Assembly (NCBI RefSeq): GCF_001465835.2
Contig: NZ_CP013661.2
Span: 2,224,501 to 2,288,500 of the forward strand
DNA from: Planococcus kocurii
GTDB lineage: Bacteria; Bacillota; Bacilli; Bacillales_A; Planococcaceae
Direction: 5' to 3'
DNA: 64,000 nucleotides
Position 1 is the first letter of the stretch. The number at the start of each line of letters is the position of its first letter. The notes beneath the pieces are model-generated. The model was not told the origin of the DNA and made no database searches. It saw only the letters and a list, made by a program, of their open reading frames with translations. Position numbers and translations under genes: made by a program. Positions 34,251-43,740 of this stretch are shown piece after piece.

Positions 34251-35549
34251 GTGGTAGAAATAGTAATCGATGACCAGCTGCAAGAACATATGATTGAATG
34301 GAGACGTGATTTCCATAAGCATGCAGAATCTGGATTTTTAGAGATGCGCACTGCTTCTCTTGTTGCAAGGCAACTGTCCAAACTTGGGTATTCACTAAAA
34401 ATAGCTGAAGAAGTGATGAAAGCTGACCAGCGAATGGGTATGCCAAGTCCCCAAAAATTGGATGAGCATTATAAATGGGCTGAACAAAATGGAGCCGATC
34501 TGGAATGGTTGCCGAACTTCAAGAATGGCATGACAGGAGTCGTCGCTGTGCTTGAAACTGGAAAACCAGGTTCGGTCATTGCTTACCGTTTTGATATGGA
34601 TGCGTTGGATATTCAGGAGGAAATGGCTGAAGGTCATTTTCCATTCGATCAAGGTTTCCAATCAGTCAACGCTGATAAAATGCATGCCTGTGCACATGAC
34701 GGTCATACTTCGATTGGGCTTGGCTTTGCGAAAACCTTAATGAATAATAAAGAAAAGCTGACAGGTACAATCAAATTGATTTTCCAACCAGCAGAAGAAG
34801 GGACACGTGGAGCAAAATCAATGGTAGCGGCAGGTGTCGTTGACGATGTTGATGTCTTCATCGCTATGCACCTTGGTACTGGAGTTCCAACAGGTGAATT
34901 TGTGGCAGGCAATTCGGGTTTCTTAGCAACTACAAAAATCGATGTTATTTTTAAAGGTGAAACTTCTCACGCAGGTGGTAAACCGGAAGACGGGCGCAAT
35001 GCGCTAATGGCGGCCTCTTCTGCAGTTCTTGGTTTATATGGTATTCCTCGCCACTCAGCAGGGGCTTCACGAGTCAATGTCGGGGTTCTGAATGCGGGCT
35101 CTGGTCGTAATATTATTCCAGGGTCTGCTCAAATGAAAATTGAAACGAGGGGAGAAACTTCTGAAATTAATGACTATATTCGATCGCAGGCGTTTGCAGT
35201 GTTATCAGGTGCTGCGGCAATGTACGGCGTAGAAGTAGCAACAGAAGTTGTTGGGGAAGCCAAAAGTAGCATTCCGAGTAAAGAACTTGTCGACATGTTG
35301 TACGATGTTGCCCAAAGTTCACCATATTTCACTAAAACAATTGACTGGTCTACCGATTCGGCAGGTTCCGAAGATGCAACGTATTATATGGAACATGTTA
35401 AAGCAAATGGAGGGTTGGCCACATATTGTGTCGTGGGTAGTGATTTGGCAGCTGGGCATCATAATGAACGGTTTGACTTTGATGAAAAGTCGATGCTGTC
35501 AGCCGTCGACATACTATACCGTTCTGCATTGAAATTAAATAAGGTATAA
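34251..35549 (+). CDS. AbgA-like M20 amidohydrolase
   Basis: 432 residues from a GTG behind AGGAGG (34238-34243). The long N-terminal insertion (MKADQRMGMPSPQKLDEHYKWA) between the first helix and the catalytic domain is typical of AbgA, subunit A of p-aminobenzoyl-glutamate hydrolase (about 436 residues). MHACAHDGHTSIG and PAEEGTRGAKSM carry the zinc ligands and catalytic Glu. AbgA works with AbgB to split p-aminobenzoyl-glutamate into p-aminobenzoate and glutamate. It follows abgT by 29 bases, and an AbgB-like gene lies convergent beyond a terminator. Confidence 0.85.
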   Translation: MVEIVIDDQLQEHMIEWRRDFHKHAESGFLEMRTASLVARQLSKLGYSLKIAEEVMKADQRMGMPSPQKLDEHYKWAEQNGADLEWLPNFKNGMTGVVAVLETGKPGSVIAYRFDMDALDIQEEMAEGHFPFDQGFQSVNADKMHACAHDGHTSIGLGFAKTLMNNKEKLTGTIKLIFQPAEEGTRGAKSMVAAGVVDDVDVFIAMHLGTGVPTGEFVAGNSGFLATTKIDVIFKGETSHAGGKPEDGRNALMAASSAVLGLYGIPRHSAGASRVNVGVLNAGSGRNIIPGSAQMKIETRGETSEINDYIRSQAFAVLSGAAAMYGVEVATEVVGEAKSSIPSKELVDMLYDVAQSSPYFTKTIDWSTDSAGSEDATYYMEHVKANGGLATYCVVGSDLAAGHHNERFDFDEKSMLSAVDILYRSALKLNKV

Positions 35550-35601
35550 AGAAAAGACGGCAGGATTTCCTAGGCCACTGAAAATTCTTCTCTCGAAACT
35601 A

Positions 35602-35662
35602 GGAGAGACAAAAAAAAGAAGACAGATTGGCAGATTATCCTGTCTTCTGTCTCCTTTTTTTA
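35602..35662 (+). terminator. Terminator of the abgT-abgA operon
   Basis: AGAAGACAG (35617-35625) pairs with CTGTCTTCT (35640-35648), extended by an outer GGAGAGACA/TGTCTCC pairing; eight T follow. Confidence 0.75.
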
Positions 35663-35686
35663 TTTTGCGCTGAGTAACTCAAGTCT

Positions 35687-35944
35687 TCATTTCAATTTCA
35701 CAGTAAAATTGTCATGCCGTTGAGTGTAGCTTCGGATGACGTGCGATGTCCATACCAATTCTTCAATTACAGTGTTCTTAGCTTCAGTTTTATATCGCTC
35801 TTTGGCGGTCTGCCTGAAGAATTCACTTTCTTGGAATGCAAGTTGATTTACATACTCGGTTGATTTAATGGTTATGGAATAGGTCTTACTTTTAGCTCTT
35901 TCTTTGTAACAGCCTTCTCTCAGCAGACAGCTTTTGACTGCTTG
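35687..35944 (-). pseudogene. C-terminal remnant of an IS1182-type transposase
   Basis: Translation of the minus strand gives one open frame without a credible start: CLLREGCYKERAKSKTYSI, then KSTEYVNQLAFQESEFFRQ, then AKERYKTEAKNTVIEELVW and a stop at 35687. The order CPLR-x-C, KTY and RYKxEAKN is that of IS1182-family transposase C-termini, here with the HGY-like part altered and the rest of the gene missing. It fills most of the 400-base gap between the abg genes. It shows that an IS once lay here, possibly causing the inversion of the AbgB-like gene. Confidence 0.65.
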
Positions 35945-35952
35945 CTCTTTTT

Positions 35953-37386
35953 TTATTTCACAGCAGAAGGCTTGACGTCTTTAGGAATAGGACAAATATA
36001 GGGTTCTTTTTTTCGCTTTTCCGTATGTTCGGCTTTGATTGCCTGAAGATCTTCAGGGTGGGTAAATAAATGAATGGCGGTGTTTGCCATAGCTTCAGAT
36101 GATAACAACATGCCACTATGTGCAAATGAACTAATGCCTTGTGTTACCATCTGCCAAGTATGAAGAGGAGTACCGATAGCTGAAGTAGCAGTCGTTAATT
36201 GAGCAGTCGGAACAACCCAACTAACATCAGATACATCAGTGGAGCCAGCCATAACTTCAGCGGAAGGAATATACTCAGAAATAATATCCGACAGGTATTT
36301 GCCCTTGAACTCGCTACTGTCTCCGCTATAGCCAAACGACTTCATACCAGCAAGGGAATTTTCTTTTTCGCCTTCAGATAAAGTCTTCCAGATGTCTTTG
36401 GCGAATTGCTGTTCTTCTTCGGTGGGCTGGATAGCTCCAGCTTCATGTAATTTTTCGTTTAGAATTAATTCCAATCTTCGATTTGGTTCGTAGTTGGAAC
36501 AAGCTTTATCGAAGATGATGGTCATTTCAGTTTCCGTCATCAATGCGGCACCTTGAGCGATTTTACAGATGCGTTTATAAATATCATCAACTTGAGCGAC
36601 TTTAGGCGCGCGAATTAAGTATAGTACTTCCGCTTCTGACTGAACAACGTTTGGTGAAAATCCGCCGCTATTGGTAATGGCGTAATGCATTCTTGCTTCT
36701 TGGACGACGTGTTCACGCAAGTAATTGACGCCCACATTCATCAACTCAACTGCGTCTAGGGCGCTGCGTCCTAAATGTGGAGAGTTAGCTGCATGTGAAG
36801 CTACACCTTTGAACCGGAAATAGACTTGGTAATTAGCAAGACTCGATAAACTCATGATGGAATTAGCATAAGAAGGGTGCCAGGTTAAAGCGATATCCAG
36901 ATCATCAAATATTCCTTCACGTACCATAAAAGTTTTGCCGGAACCGCCTTCTTCTGCTGGACAGCCATAGAATTTCACTGTTCCGTTAGTATTATTATCG
37001 ATAAGAAACGCTTTTACGGCAAATGCTGCTGCCAGAGCGCCAGTTCCAAGCAAGTTATGACCACAGCCATGGCCAATGCCGCCTAATTTTATGGGTTCTT
37101 GTTTTGTTGAGTTAGCTTTTTGGCTAAGTCCAGATAAGGCATCGAATTCACCAAGAAACCCGATGACTGGTTTACCGCTACCATAGGATGCGATAAACGC
37201 GGTTTCAATACCGCCAACGCCATATTGAACGGAAAACCCTTCTTTTTCTAGTTCATTAGCTAAAAAAGAAGCAGATTCAAATTCCAAATAGCGTGTTTCG
37301 GGATGTTCCCAAATGTATTGGCTAATTGATTCAAAATGATTTCTGTTAGTTAATAAATATTGATGAACAGAAAAATCAGTGGACAT
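35953..37386 (-). CDS. AbgB-like M20 amidohydrolase
   Basis: 477 residues, close to AbgB (about 481). The metal site is GHGCGHNLLGTGALA (about 105-119) and GCPAEEGGSGKTFM (about 141-154); the long C-terminal tail (GSTDVSDVSWVVPTAQL, then GTPLHTWQ) is typical of AbgB rather than HipO. It would pair with the AbgA-like protein to hydrolyse p-aminobenzoyl-glutamate. Unusually it is on the opposite strand and convergent with abgA, separated by a terminator and an IS remnant. It should have its own promoter in the 37387-37550 region, where an AT-rich stretch is seen. Confidence 0.85.
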   Translation of the reverse strand: MSTDFSVHQYLLTNRNHFESISQYIWEHPETRYLEFESASFLANELEKEGFSVQYGVGGIETAFIASYGSGKPVIGFLGEFDALSGLSQKANSTKQEPIKLGGIGHGCGHNLLGTGALAAAFAVKAFLIDNNTNGTVKFYGCPAEEGGSGKTFMVREGIFDDLDIALTWHPSYANSIMSLSSLANYQVYFRFKGVASHAANSPHLGRSALDAVELMNVGVNYLREHVVQEARMHYAITNSGGFSPNVVQSEAEVLYLIRAPKVAQVDDIYKRICKIAQGAALMTETEMTIIFDKACSNYEPNRRLELILNEKLHEAGAIQPTEEEQQFAKDIWKTLSEGEKENSLAGMKSFGYSGDSSEFKGKYLSDIISEYIPSAEVMAGSTDVSDVSWVVPTAQLTTATSAIGTPLHTWQMVTQGISSFAHSGMLLSSEAMANTAIHLFTHPEDLQAIKAEHTEKRKKEPYICPIPKDVKPSAVK

Positions 37387-37570
37387 GCCGGCATCTCCTT
37401 TGGAATAAATTTATACTCAGTATAGCAAAAAGACATGTAAATCTAAAATGAAAATTGAATTGATATATTTTGTTGAATTATAAAAATATTTTCTTTTTTC
37501 TACACTTAGTGCCTTCTAGGTTTATATAGGATGGAAACGTTTCCAAAGAAAACTAATTATTTTTTATATA

Positions 37571-37599
37571 TTGACAATGGATTTTCACCTGTATATGAT
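37571..37599 (+). promoter_or_regulatory. Sigma-A promoter of the T-box serine operon
   Basis: -35 TTGACA (exact), 17-base spacer, -10 TATGAT (5 of 6). Confidence 0.75.
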
Positions 37600-37629
37600 G
37601 GAGTCAATTCAAATATACAGAATAACTAT

Positions 37630-37878
37630 GTTGATGGAGATACGCTTCGTGTAGAGAAATCTTAAGAGAGCTGATGGTTGGTGAGAATCAGTGATTTCGA
37701 CATTTAGCAGCACTCCTGAATAGATGGATTGAATACCCCAGTAGGTCCATCCGTTTCATGTCCGTTACGCATGTGAACCAATGAGGCTGTCTATTTTGTG
37801 ACAGTGAATTAGGGTGGTACCGCGAATCAGACTCTTCGCCCCTTACATTTTTTATGTGAGGGGCGAGGAGTCTTTTTT
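37630..37878 (+). promoter_or_regulatory. T-box leader (serine-responsive) with terminator
   Basis: The T-box sequence AGGGTGGTACCGCG is at 37811-37824. Upstream is a stem I with apical CTGAT-GGTTGGTGAGA-ATCAG (37671-37691), and after its 3' arm comes AGCAGCACTCC. Two overlapping register choices both give AGC, a serine codon, as specifier (37706-37708 or 37709-37711). Downstream GACTC-TTCGCCCCT pairs with AGGGGCGA-GGAGTC followed by six T (ends 37878), the terminator. Uncharged tRNA-Ser would stabilise the antiterminator and switch on the aminotransferase and serA genes. Confidence 0.92.
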
Positions 37879-37939
37879 GTCGTCTTTCTACAATTACTGG
37901 CCCAAATATTGGGTAATCGAGAGGGGAATAGAGTTTATT

Positions 37940-39100
37940 ATGCTAACAGACCAACATATTTTGCGAATCCCAGGACCAACGCCAATTCCACCAAGCGTGC
38001 AACGCGCTATGGCTCAACCAATGATCGGGCACCGCGGACAAAGTACATCCGAAATGATCAGCGACATCAGACCAAGATTAAAACGTGTTTTTGGAACCAA
38101 ACAGGAAGTTATGATTTTAACGGGTAGCGGAACCGCGGGACTAGAAGCGGCGGTTGTTAATACAGTAGCTCCCGGCGAAGAAGTTTTAGTTCTTGTAACA
38201 GGAGCATTCGGAGAACGGTTTGCAAAAATTTGTAAAGCATATGGCATTCAAACTCATGTTTTCGAAGTGGAATGGGGCTTAGCAGTTGACCCACAAGCAG
38301 TAAAAAGCTTCTTATTGGAGCATCCTGAAATCAAAGTGATTTTCTCGACTTTCTGTGAAACATCAACAGGTGTCTTGAACCCAGTCAAGGAGTTAGCTGC
38401 TGCAGTTAAAGAAGTGTCTGACGCACTTGTTATCGTCGACGGCGTCTCTTGTGTAGCCGGTACAGAAACTGAAATGGATAAATGGGGAATCGATGTTGTG
38501 GTGACGGGTTCACAAAAAGCCTTTATGTTACCTGCAGGTCTATCGTTTATCGCAGCAAGTGATCGTGCTTGGAAGAAAATCAAAGCTAATCCGCAACCAC
38601 GATTTTATCTAGATCTTCAAAAACATCGCGACAATCTATTAAAAGATACAACACCATTTACTCCGGCACTGTCGATTTTATTCGGCTTGCAGCAAGTATT
38701 AGAGTTGTTAGAAGAGGAAGGACTCGAACAAGTATATGCGAGGCACCGTCTGATGAAAAATATGACACGTGCTGCATTCAAGGCACTCGGCATACCGTTG
38801 CTGACTTCTGACAAAGATGCATCACCAACCGTCACAGCTGTAAAGCCGGATGACTTTGATGCAGAACAATTCCGCCACGTGATGAAAAAAGAATTTGCTC
38901 TTGAAATAGCAGGTGGCCAACAGCATTTAGCGAAAAAGATTTTCCGAATCGGTCACATGGGCTATTGTTCTCCGGCAGACATGTTGCAAACATTGGCTGC
39001 AATGGAAATCGGTTTAATGAAAATTGGCAAGAAAATCGAACTTGGCAAAGGAATTGCCGCTGCACAGCGAGTCTTTTTGACAGAAGGAGAGAATAACTAA
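37940..39100 (+). CDS. Class V aminotransferase, serine/alanine-glyoxylate type; probable phosphoserine aminotransferase
   Basis: 386 residues from ATG 37940, which follows GAGGGG; frames further upstream run through the T-box and are not coding. Fold-type I features: RIPGPTPIPPSVQRAM at the start, LTGSGTAGLEAAV (about 63-75), the DGVSC aspartate and the PLP lysine in VTGSQKAF (about 197). The family is usually annotated alanine- or serine-glyoxylate aminotransferase (PucG-like). Its serine T-box and direct abutment to serA (stop TAA then ATG) make it likely that it serves as the phosphoserine aminotransferase of serine synthesis; that is inference. Confidence 0.88.
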   Translation: MLTDQHILRIPGPTPIPPSVQRAMAQPMIGHRGQSTSEMISDIRPRLKRVFGTKQEVMILTGSGTAGLEAAVVNTVAPGEEVLVLVTGAFGERFAKICKAYGIQTHVFEVEWGLAVDPQAVKSFLLEHPEIKVIFSTFCETSTGVLNPVKELAAAVKEVSDALVIVDGVSCVAGTETEMDKWGIDVVVTGSQKAFMLPAGLSFIAASDRAWKKIKANPQPRFYLDLQKHRDNLLKDTTPFTPALSILFGLQQVLELLEEEGLEQVYARHRLMKNMTRAAFKALGIPLLTSDKDASPTVTAVKPDDFDAEQFRHVMKKEFALEIAGGQQHLAKKIFRIGHMGYCSPADMLQTLAAMEIGLMKIGKKIELGKGIAAAQRVFLTEGENN

Positions 39101-40687
39101 ATGACTTTTCACATACTAATCAGCGATCCACTTAGCGAAGAAGGCATTTATCCTTTGCGTCAGGCAAACGGCGTAAATATTGTGATCGAAACCACCTTAA
39201 CGCCGGAACAACTAGAAGATCGTATTGATGGGTTTGACGCTTTGCTTGTTCGAAGCCAGACGCAAGTAACGCGTGAATTGATTGAAAAAGCGTCTAACTT
39301 GAAGATTATTGGACGTGCAGGTGTTGGCGTAGACAATATTGATTTAGAAGCTGCGACAGAACATGGGATTATCGTCGTTAATGCACCGGACGGCAATACA
39401 AACTCAGCTGCAGAGCATACGATGGCCATGATGATGTCGATGGCGCGCAAAATTCCGCAAGCCTTCCATGCCTTGCGCAACCAGCAATGGGACCGTAAAT
39501 CTTACGTAGGTGTCGAGCTAAAAAATAAAACGCTTGGAGTAGTTGGATTTGGTCGAATTGGTCAGGAAGTAGCAGCACGCGCTAAAGGACAACGGATGAA
39601 CATCATTGCCTATGATCCTTTTCTAACGGCTGAAAAAGCGGAAAAGCTTGGAGTGGATTTTGGGTCGGTTGAGGATGTACTGAAAGTAGCGGATTTTGTT
39701 ACAGTTCATACACCACTTTTGAAAGATACAAAGCACTTGATTAATAAAGAAGCATTTGAAATTATGAAAGATGGCGTCCAGATTATTAATTGTGCACGTG
39801 GTGGAATTATTGATGAAAATGCACTGTTTGATGCTGTGAAGTCTGGCAAAGTGGCTGGAGCCGCGCTTGATGTATTTGAGCAAGAGCCGATGGTTGATTT
39901 TCGTTTATTGGATTTGCCTGAAATTATTGCAACACCCCATTTGGGTGCGAGTACGTTTGAAGCGCAAGAAAGCGTAGCAGTGGATGTCAGTATGGACGTC
40001 GTCAGTTACTTTACAACAGGAACTGTCCGGAATTCAGTGAATTTGCCATCCGTACCGAAAGAAATTATGAAAAAAATTGAACCTTATTTTGATTTGTCAG
40101 AGCGATTGGGTGCTTTTTTGACGGATCTGACAGGTGCCACTGCTGAAGAAGTCACCATACGCTATGCTGGAGAATTAGCTAATATGGATGTTAGGCCGTT
40201 AACGCGTAACATGTTAAAAGGCATGTTGAAGCGTCATCTTGGTAAACAAGTTAATAATGTGAATGCCTTGTACCTTGCCAATCAAAAAGGTATTGTCGTT
40301 ACTGAACAAAAGACTACAGAATCAAAAGGCTTTACGACGTTAATCACAGTAGAAGTAAAGACTGCGAATGGCGTTAGAAAAGTGGCTGGAACTTTATTAA
40401 ATGGACAAGGAGCTCGCATCGTTAAAGTGGATGATTATTTAGTGGATGTCGTGCCAGAAGGTCATCTCTTGTACGTTCGCCATAATGACCGTCCAGGTGT
40501 CATTGGTCGCGTGGGTACGCTACTAGGCGTTGAGGATGTCAACATTGCTACTATGCAAGTAGGGCGTTCAATTATTGGTGGAGATGCGATTATGATGTTG
40601 TCTATTGATAAACCAGCAGACACAAGTAGTTTAGCGAAATTAGCAAAATTAGATGAAATCCAAGGCGTTACTGCTATCAACTTATAA
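39101..40687 (+). CDS. serA: D-3-phosphoglycerate dehydrogenase
   Basis: 528 residues, the long bacterial form. Catalytic residues and NAD fold are in place: GRAGVGVDNIDLEAA near 72, the Rossmann loop GFGRIGQEVAARA (about 146-158), ARGGIIDE (Arg about 234), EQEP (Glu 263 region) and PHLGAST (His). An intervening domain and a C-terminal ACT domain (DRPGVIGRVGTLLG, about 463-476) follow; the latter normally binds serine. It catalyses the first step of serine synthesis. It starts immediately at the stop codon of the aminotransferase gene, with AAGGAG inside that gene. Confidence 0.96.
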   Translation: MTFHILISDPLSEEGIYPLRQANGVNIVIETTLTPEQLEDRIDGFDALLVRSQTQVTRELIEKASNLKIIGRAGVGVDNIDLEAATEHGIIVVNAPDGNTNSAAEHTMAMMMSMARKIPQAFHALRNQQWDRKSYVGVELKNKTLGVVGFGRIGQEVAARAKGQRMNIIAYDPFLTAEKAEKLGVDFGSVEDVLKVADFVTVHTPLLKDTKHLINKEAFEIMKDGVQIINCARGGIIDENALFDAVKSGKVAGAALDVFEQEPMVDFRLLDLPEIIATPHLGASTFEAQESVAVDVSMDVVSYFTTGTVRNSVNLPSVPKEIMKKIEPYFDLSERLGAFLTDLTGATAEEVTIRYAGELANMDVRPLTRNMLKGMLKRHLGKQVNNVNALYLANQKGIVVTEQKTTESKGFTTLITVEVKTANGVRKVAGTLLNGQGARIVKVDDYLVDVVPEGHLLYVRHNDRPGVIGRVGTLLGVEDVNIATMQVGRSIIGGDAIMMLSIDKPADTSSLAKLAKLDEIQGVTAINL

Positions 40688-40694
40688 TAAATAG

Positions 40695-40746
40695 AAAGGG
40701 CTGTCACCATAAGTCATTTTTTATGACATTTGGTGACAGCCCTTTT
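40695..40746 (+). terminator. Terminator of the serine operon
   Basis: AAAGGGCTGTCACCA (40695-40709) with AAGTCAT pairs with ATGAC(A)TT and TGGTGACAGCCCTTT (40731-40745). It shares the GGCTGTC...AAGTCAT pattern with the terminators at 13531 and 30761. Confidence 0.85.
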
Positions 40747-40825
40747 GCTATTCCTGGAAAGATCGGCTAATTGCTAGTGTAACAAACGCTTTGTTATGAA
40801 TAGTCACGTATTTCTCGCTTTTTGA

Positions 40826-41614
40826 TTACAGTTGTTCTAATAACTGAAGCAATTCTTCTAAATGTTGAATTTCGTAAGTTGGAATGATTGTTTCATGGGG
40901 CGCTTTCTGCTCGCGGTTGATCCAAACAGAGCGAATCCCTGCTTTTTCAGCACCGATGATGTCCGTCATTAAGTTATCGCCAACCATCAGCACTTCTTCG
41001 GCTAGAACATTAGATTTCGATAAGGCATACTGGAAAATACTCGGATCGGGTTTGCCTTTTCCATACGCACCAGAGACAATAATGTGGTCAAAAAATGGTG
41101 CGATTTCAGGTGTGATTTCAAGTTTGAGCTGCTGTAAGCTAGGCGAGCCGTTGGTCAATAAGAGCAATTGGTAATGTTCTTTCAAGTCTGCCAATACTTT
41201 TAAGCTTTCTTCATACAGTACAGGATTTCTTTTACGTGCTTTCGGAAAAAAGTCGGCTAGTTGACTACCGATCTTAGCACAGTTTTCAATACCAATATGC
41301 TGTAAACCAAGCGTCCAAGCATCTTGGCGATAAGTTGGCACGATGGTTTTCATCTGTTGAAAATCTGTACCTTGATCGTCAAAGTTTCCCCATAGACCTT
41401 CAAAAGGATTGATGCCAATCATTTTGGTGAAAGCATATGTACCATATCCTGCGTAAAGCTCAGTTGCTACCATTCTTACCGCTGTTTCCAAACCGGAACA
41501 GTCTTGACCAGTTAGTTCTTCGGCAAAACTACACGTTTCCTGGAACGCTTTTTCAACACTTTTCTTATCCCACAACAAGGTATCGTCTAAATCGAAAAAA
41601 ATCGCTTTGACCAT
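40826..41614 (-). CDS. HAD superfamily hydrolase (subfamily IA)
   Basis: 262 residues. Motif I FFDLDDTLLWD gives the nucleophile D8, motif II is LLTNGSP (about 152-158), motif III the lysine in YGKGKPDP, and motif IV MVGDNLMTDIIGAEKAG. The helical cap after motif I fits subfamily IA phosphatases such as YsaA-like or YjjG-like proteins, which dephosphorylate sugar phosphates or nucleotides. It is a single gene convergent with the serine operon. Confidence 0.87.
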   Translation of the reverse strand: MVKAIFFDLDDTLLWDKKSVEKAFQETCSFAEELTGQDCSGLETAVRMVATELYAGYGTYAFTKMIGINPFEGLWGNFDDQGTDFQQMKTIVPTYRQDAWTLGLQHIGIENCAKIGSQLADFFPKARKRNPVLYEESLKVLADLKEHYQLLLLTNGSPSLQQLKLEITPEIAPFFDHIIVSGAYGKGKPDPSIFQYALSKSNVLAEEVLMVGDNLMTDIIGAEKAGIRSVWINREQKAPHETIIPTYEIQHLEELLQLLEQL

Positions 41615-41752
41615 CAGTGTAAGCTCCTCCTGACAAGTTCTTTAGTTTGTTCAAGTGTACTGGAAAAATGAACAAAAACATAGGGAGTTCAGAATTCTGT
41701 CACTGAACATTACAAAGCGTGGATGCTATTATATGTGCAGGGAGTGAAAACA

Positions 41753-42858
41753 ATGACAATCAGCAATTTGACTATGTCTTTATGGGAAGAAGCCATTGAC
41801 TATATAAGTATTTGTTTTGATGAACTGGGCAAGAGTGAACACCAAAAAGCAGATAGATTGCTTGAAGTCAAAATGGAAATCACCAATACGGGGACTTATA
41901 CACACAGTTATGAAGAATTAGAACACGGTGCACGGATGGCGTGGCGTAATAACAATCGCTGTATTGGTAGGTTATTTTGGAATTCACTAACAATTTTGAT
42001 GAACGACATCAAACATCTGCAGAAGGTGTTTTCGATGCACTAATTCGCCATATTGATTTTGCAACAAACGATGGAAAGATTCGTCCAGCCATTACCATTT
42101 TTCGACCGGCCACAAAAAATGAGCAACCGATGAGGTTATGGAACCATCAGCTCGTTCGGTATGCAGGATATGAAACTGAAAACGGTATTATTGGAGATTC
42201 AAGTTCGATAGAATTCACTAAACAATGTCAAAAGCTTGGCTGGCAAGGAGAAAGAACAGCTTTTGATATTTTGCCATTAGTGATAGAAATGCCAAACCGT
42301 GAGCCTGCATTAAAAGAAATTCCACGACAATCGATTAAAGAAGTTGAAATCGATCATCCAGAAATCTTAGCATTTTCACAGCTCGGTTTGAAATGGTATG
42401 GAGTACCGCTTATTTCGGATATGTTGCTTGAAATTGGAGGCATTAAATACCAAGTAGCGCCTTTTAACGGCTGGTATATGGGAACAGAAATTGGTGCGAG
42501 AAACTTAGCGGATGAAGATCGGTATAATGCCTTGCCAGAACTAGCAAAATTGATGAACTTAAATACACAGTCAAACCGTTCTCTATGGAAAGACAAGGCT
42601 TTAGTTGAATTGAATATCGCGGTATTGGAATCATTTCATAAAGCTGGTGTGACCATTGTCGATCATCATACAGCAGCAAAGCAATTTAAAAATTTTGAGA
42701 AAAAAGAACAAGCAGAAGGACGAGATGTAACCGGCAACTGGGCTTGGCTGATTCCGCCCATGTCTCCAGCAACAACTCACATTTTTCATAAACCTTACAG
42801 AAACAACGTGGTTAAACCAAATTATTTTCATCAACAAACTCCTTATCAAATAAACTAA
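41753..42858 (+). pseudogene. nos: Nitric oxide synthase oxygenase, single frameshift
   Basis: Two overlapping frames encode one bacterial NOS of about 367 residues. The first (ATG 41753, GGGAG site) covers up to HGARMAWRNNNRCIGRLFWNSL with the haem-ligand Cys; the second continues FDERHQTSAEGVFDALIRH through GTEIGARNLADEDRYN, TIVDHHTAA and the C-terminal KPNYFHQQ. They join in register if one T is added to the TTTT at 41994-41997, giving NSLTIFDERH, which fits the family. All key pterin, arginine and haem residues seem present, so the break is either a recent mutation or a sequencing slip in the T run. If intact, it would make NO from arginine. Confidence 0.88.
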
Positions 42859-42888
42859 AGAAATTCTACAACCATACGTTAGAACGGG

Positions 42889-42926
42889 CAGTGATATCCT
42901 TTAAATGGATAAAAACTGCTTTTTTT
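42889..42926 (+). terminator. Terminator after the NOS gene
   Basis: GCAGT (42889-42893) and TATCC pair with GGATA and ACTGC (42915-42919), with small internal mismatches; seven T follow. Confidence 0.65.
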
Positions 42927-43020
42927 AACCGCGAAATACGTTACATTTAAATGATTTGTATTATAATAGTAGTTAGTAACTATCATCTAGTGTAAGACAT
43001 TATAGAGAGAAGGAAATTTA

Positions 43021-43740
43021 ATGGGACGTAAATGGAATAATATTAAAGAAAAGAAAGCATCTAAAGATGCCAACACAAGCCGAATTTACGCGAAATTCGG
43101 ACGTGAAATATATGTAGCAGCCAAACAAGGCGAACCAGATCCAGAATCAAACCAAGCCTTAAAAGTAGTGTTGGAACGAGCAAAAACGTATAGCATTCCG
43201 AGAGCAATTATCGATCGAGCAGTGGACAAAGCTAAAGGTGGATCAGAAGAAAGCTTCGACGAATTACGTTATGAAGGATTTGGACCAAACGGCTCAATGG
43301 TCATCGTAGATACTTTGACAAATAACGTTAACCGTACGGCTTCAGACGTCCGTGCAGCTTTTGGCAAAAACGGAGGCAATATGGGCGTCAGTGGTTCAGT
43401 TGCTTATATGTTCGATCACACAGCGGTATTTGGTATTGAAGGCAAAACAGCTGACGAAGTTCTTGAGTTGATGATGGAAGCGGACGTTGACGTGCGTGAC
43501 ATTATGGAAGAAGAAGACGGAGTTATTGTCTATGCAGAACCTGATCAATATCATTTAGTGCAAGAAGCGTTTAAAACTGCCGGCATTACAGAATTCACTG
43601 TAGCTGAATTGACAATGCTTGCTCAAAACGAATTACCCTTGACGGAAGATGCACAGGAACAATTTGAGAAAATGATTGATGCAATTGAAGACCTGGAAGA
43701 TGTTCAGCAAGTTTATCACAATGTAGATTTAGATGGATAA
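43021..43740 (+). CDS. YebC/PmpR family protein (YeeN-like)
   Basis: 239 residues behind GAGAAGG. The start [20 protein letters not shown] and [15 protein letters not shown] are those of the YeeN branch of the YebC family; [21 protein letters not shown] and [15 protein letters not shown] follow in the middle domain. YebC proteins were named as transcriptional regulators, and newer work links members to translation of difficult sequences, so the role is open. A TATAAT -10 (42962-42967) lies upstream with only a poor -35. A GGTTCC/GGAACC hairpin (43784-43803) and a second terminator follow. Confidence 0.92.
   Translation: MGRKWNNIKEKKASKDANTSRIYAKFGREIYVAAKQGEPDPESNQALKVVLERAKTYSIPRAIIDRAVDKAKGGSEESFDELRYEGFGPNGSMVIVDTLTNNVNRTASDVRAAFGKNGGNMGVSGSVAYMFDHTAVFGIEGKTADEVLELMMEADVDVRDIMEEEDGVIVYAEPDQYHLVQEAFKTAGITEFTVAELTMLAQNELPLTEDAQEQFEKMIDAIEDLEDVQQVYHNVDLDG

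Noticed and set aside
37814..37939. Upstream extension of the aminotransferase gene
   Set aside because: The stretch is the T-box antiterminator and terminator; homology and GAGGGG point to ATG 37940.
41723..42858. NOS region read as two separate genes
   Set aside because: Both parts align to one NOS family protein and join with a one-base correction, so they are one broken gene.
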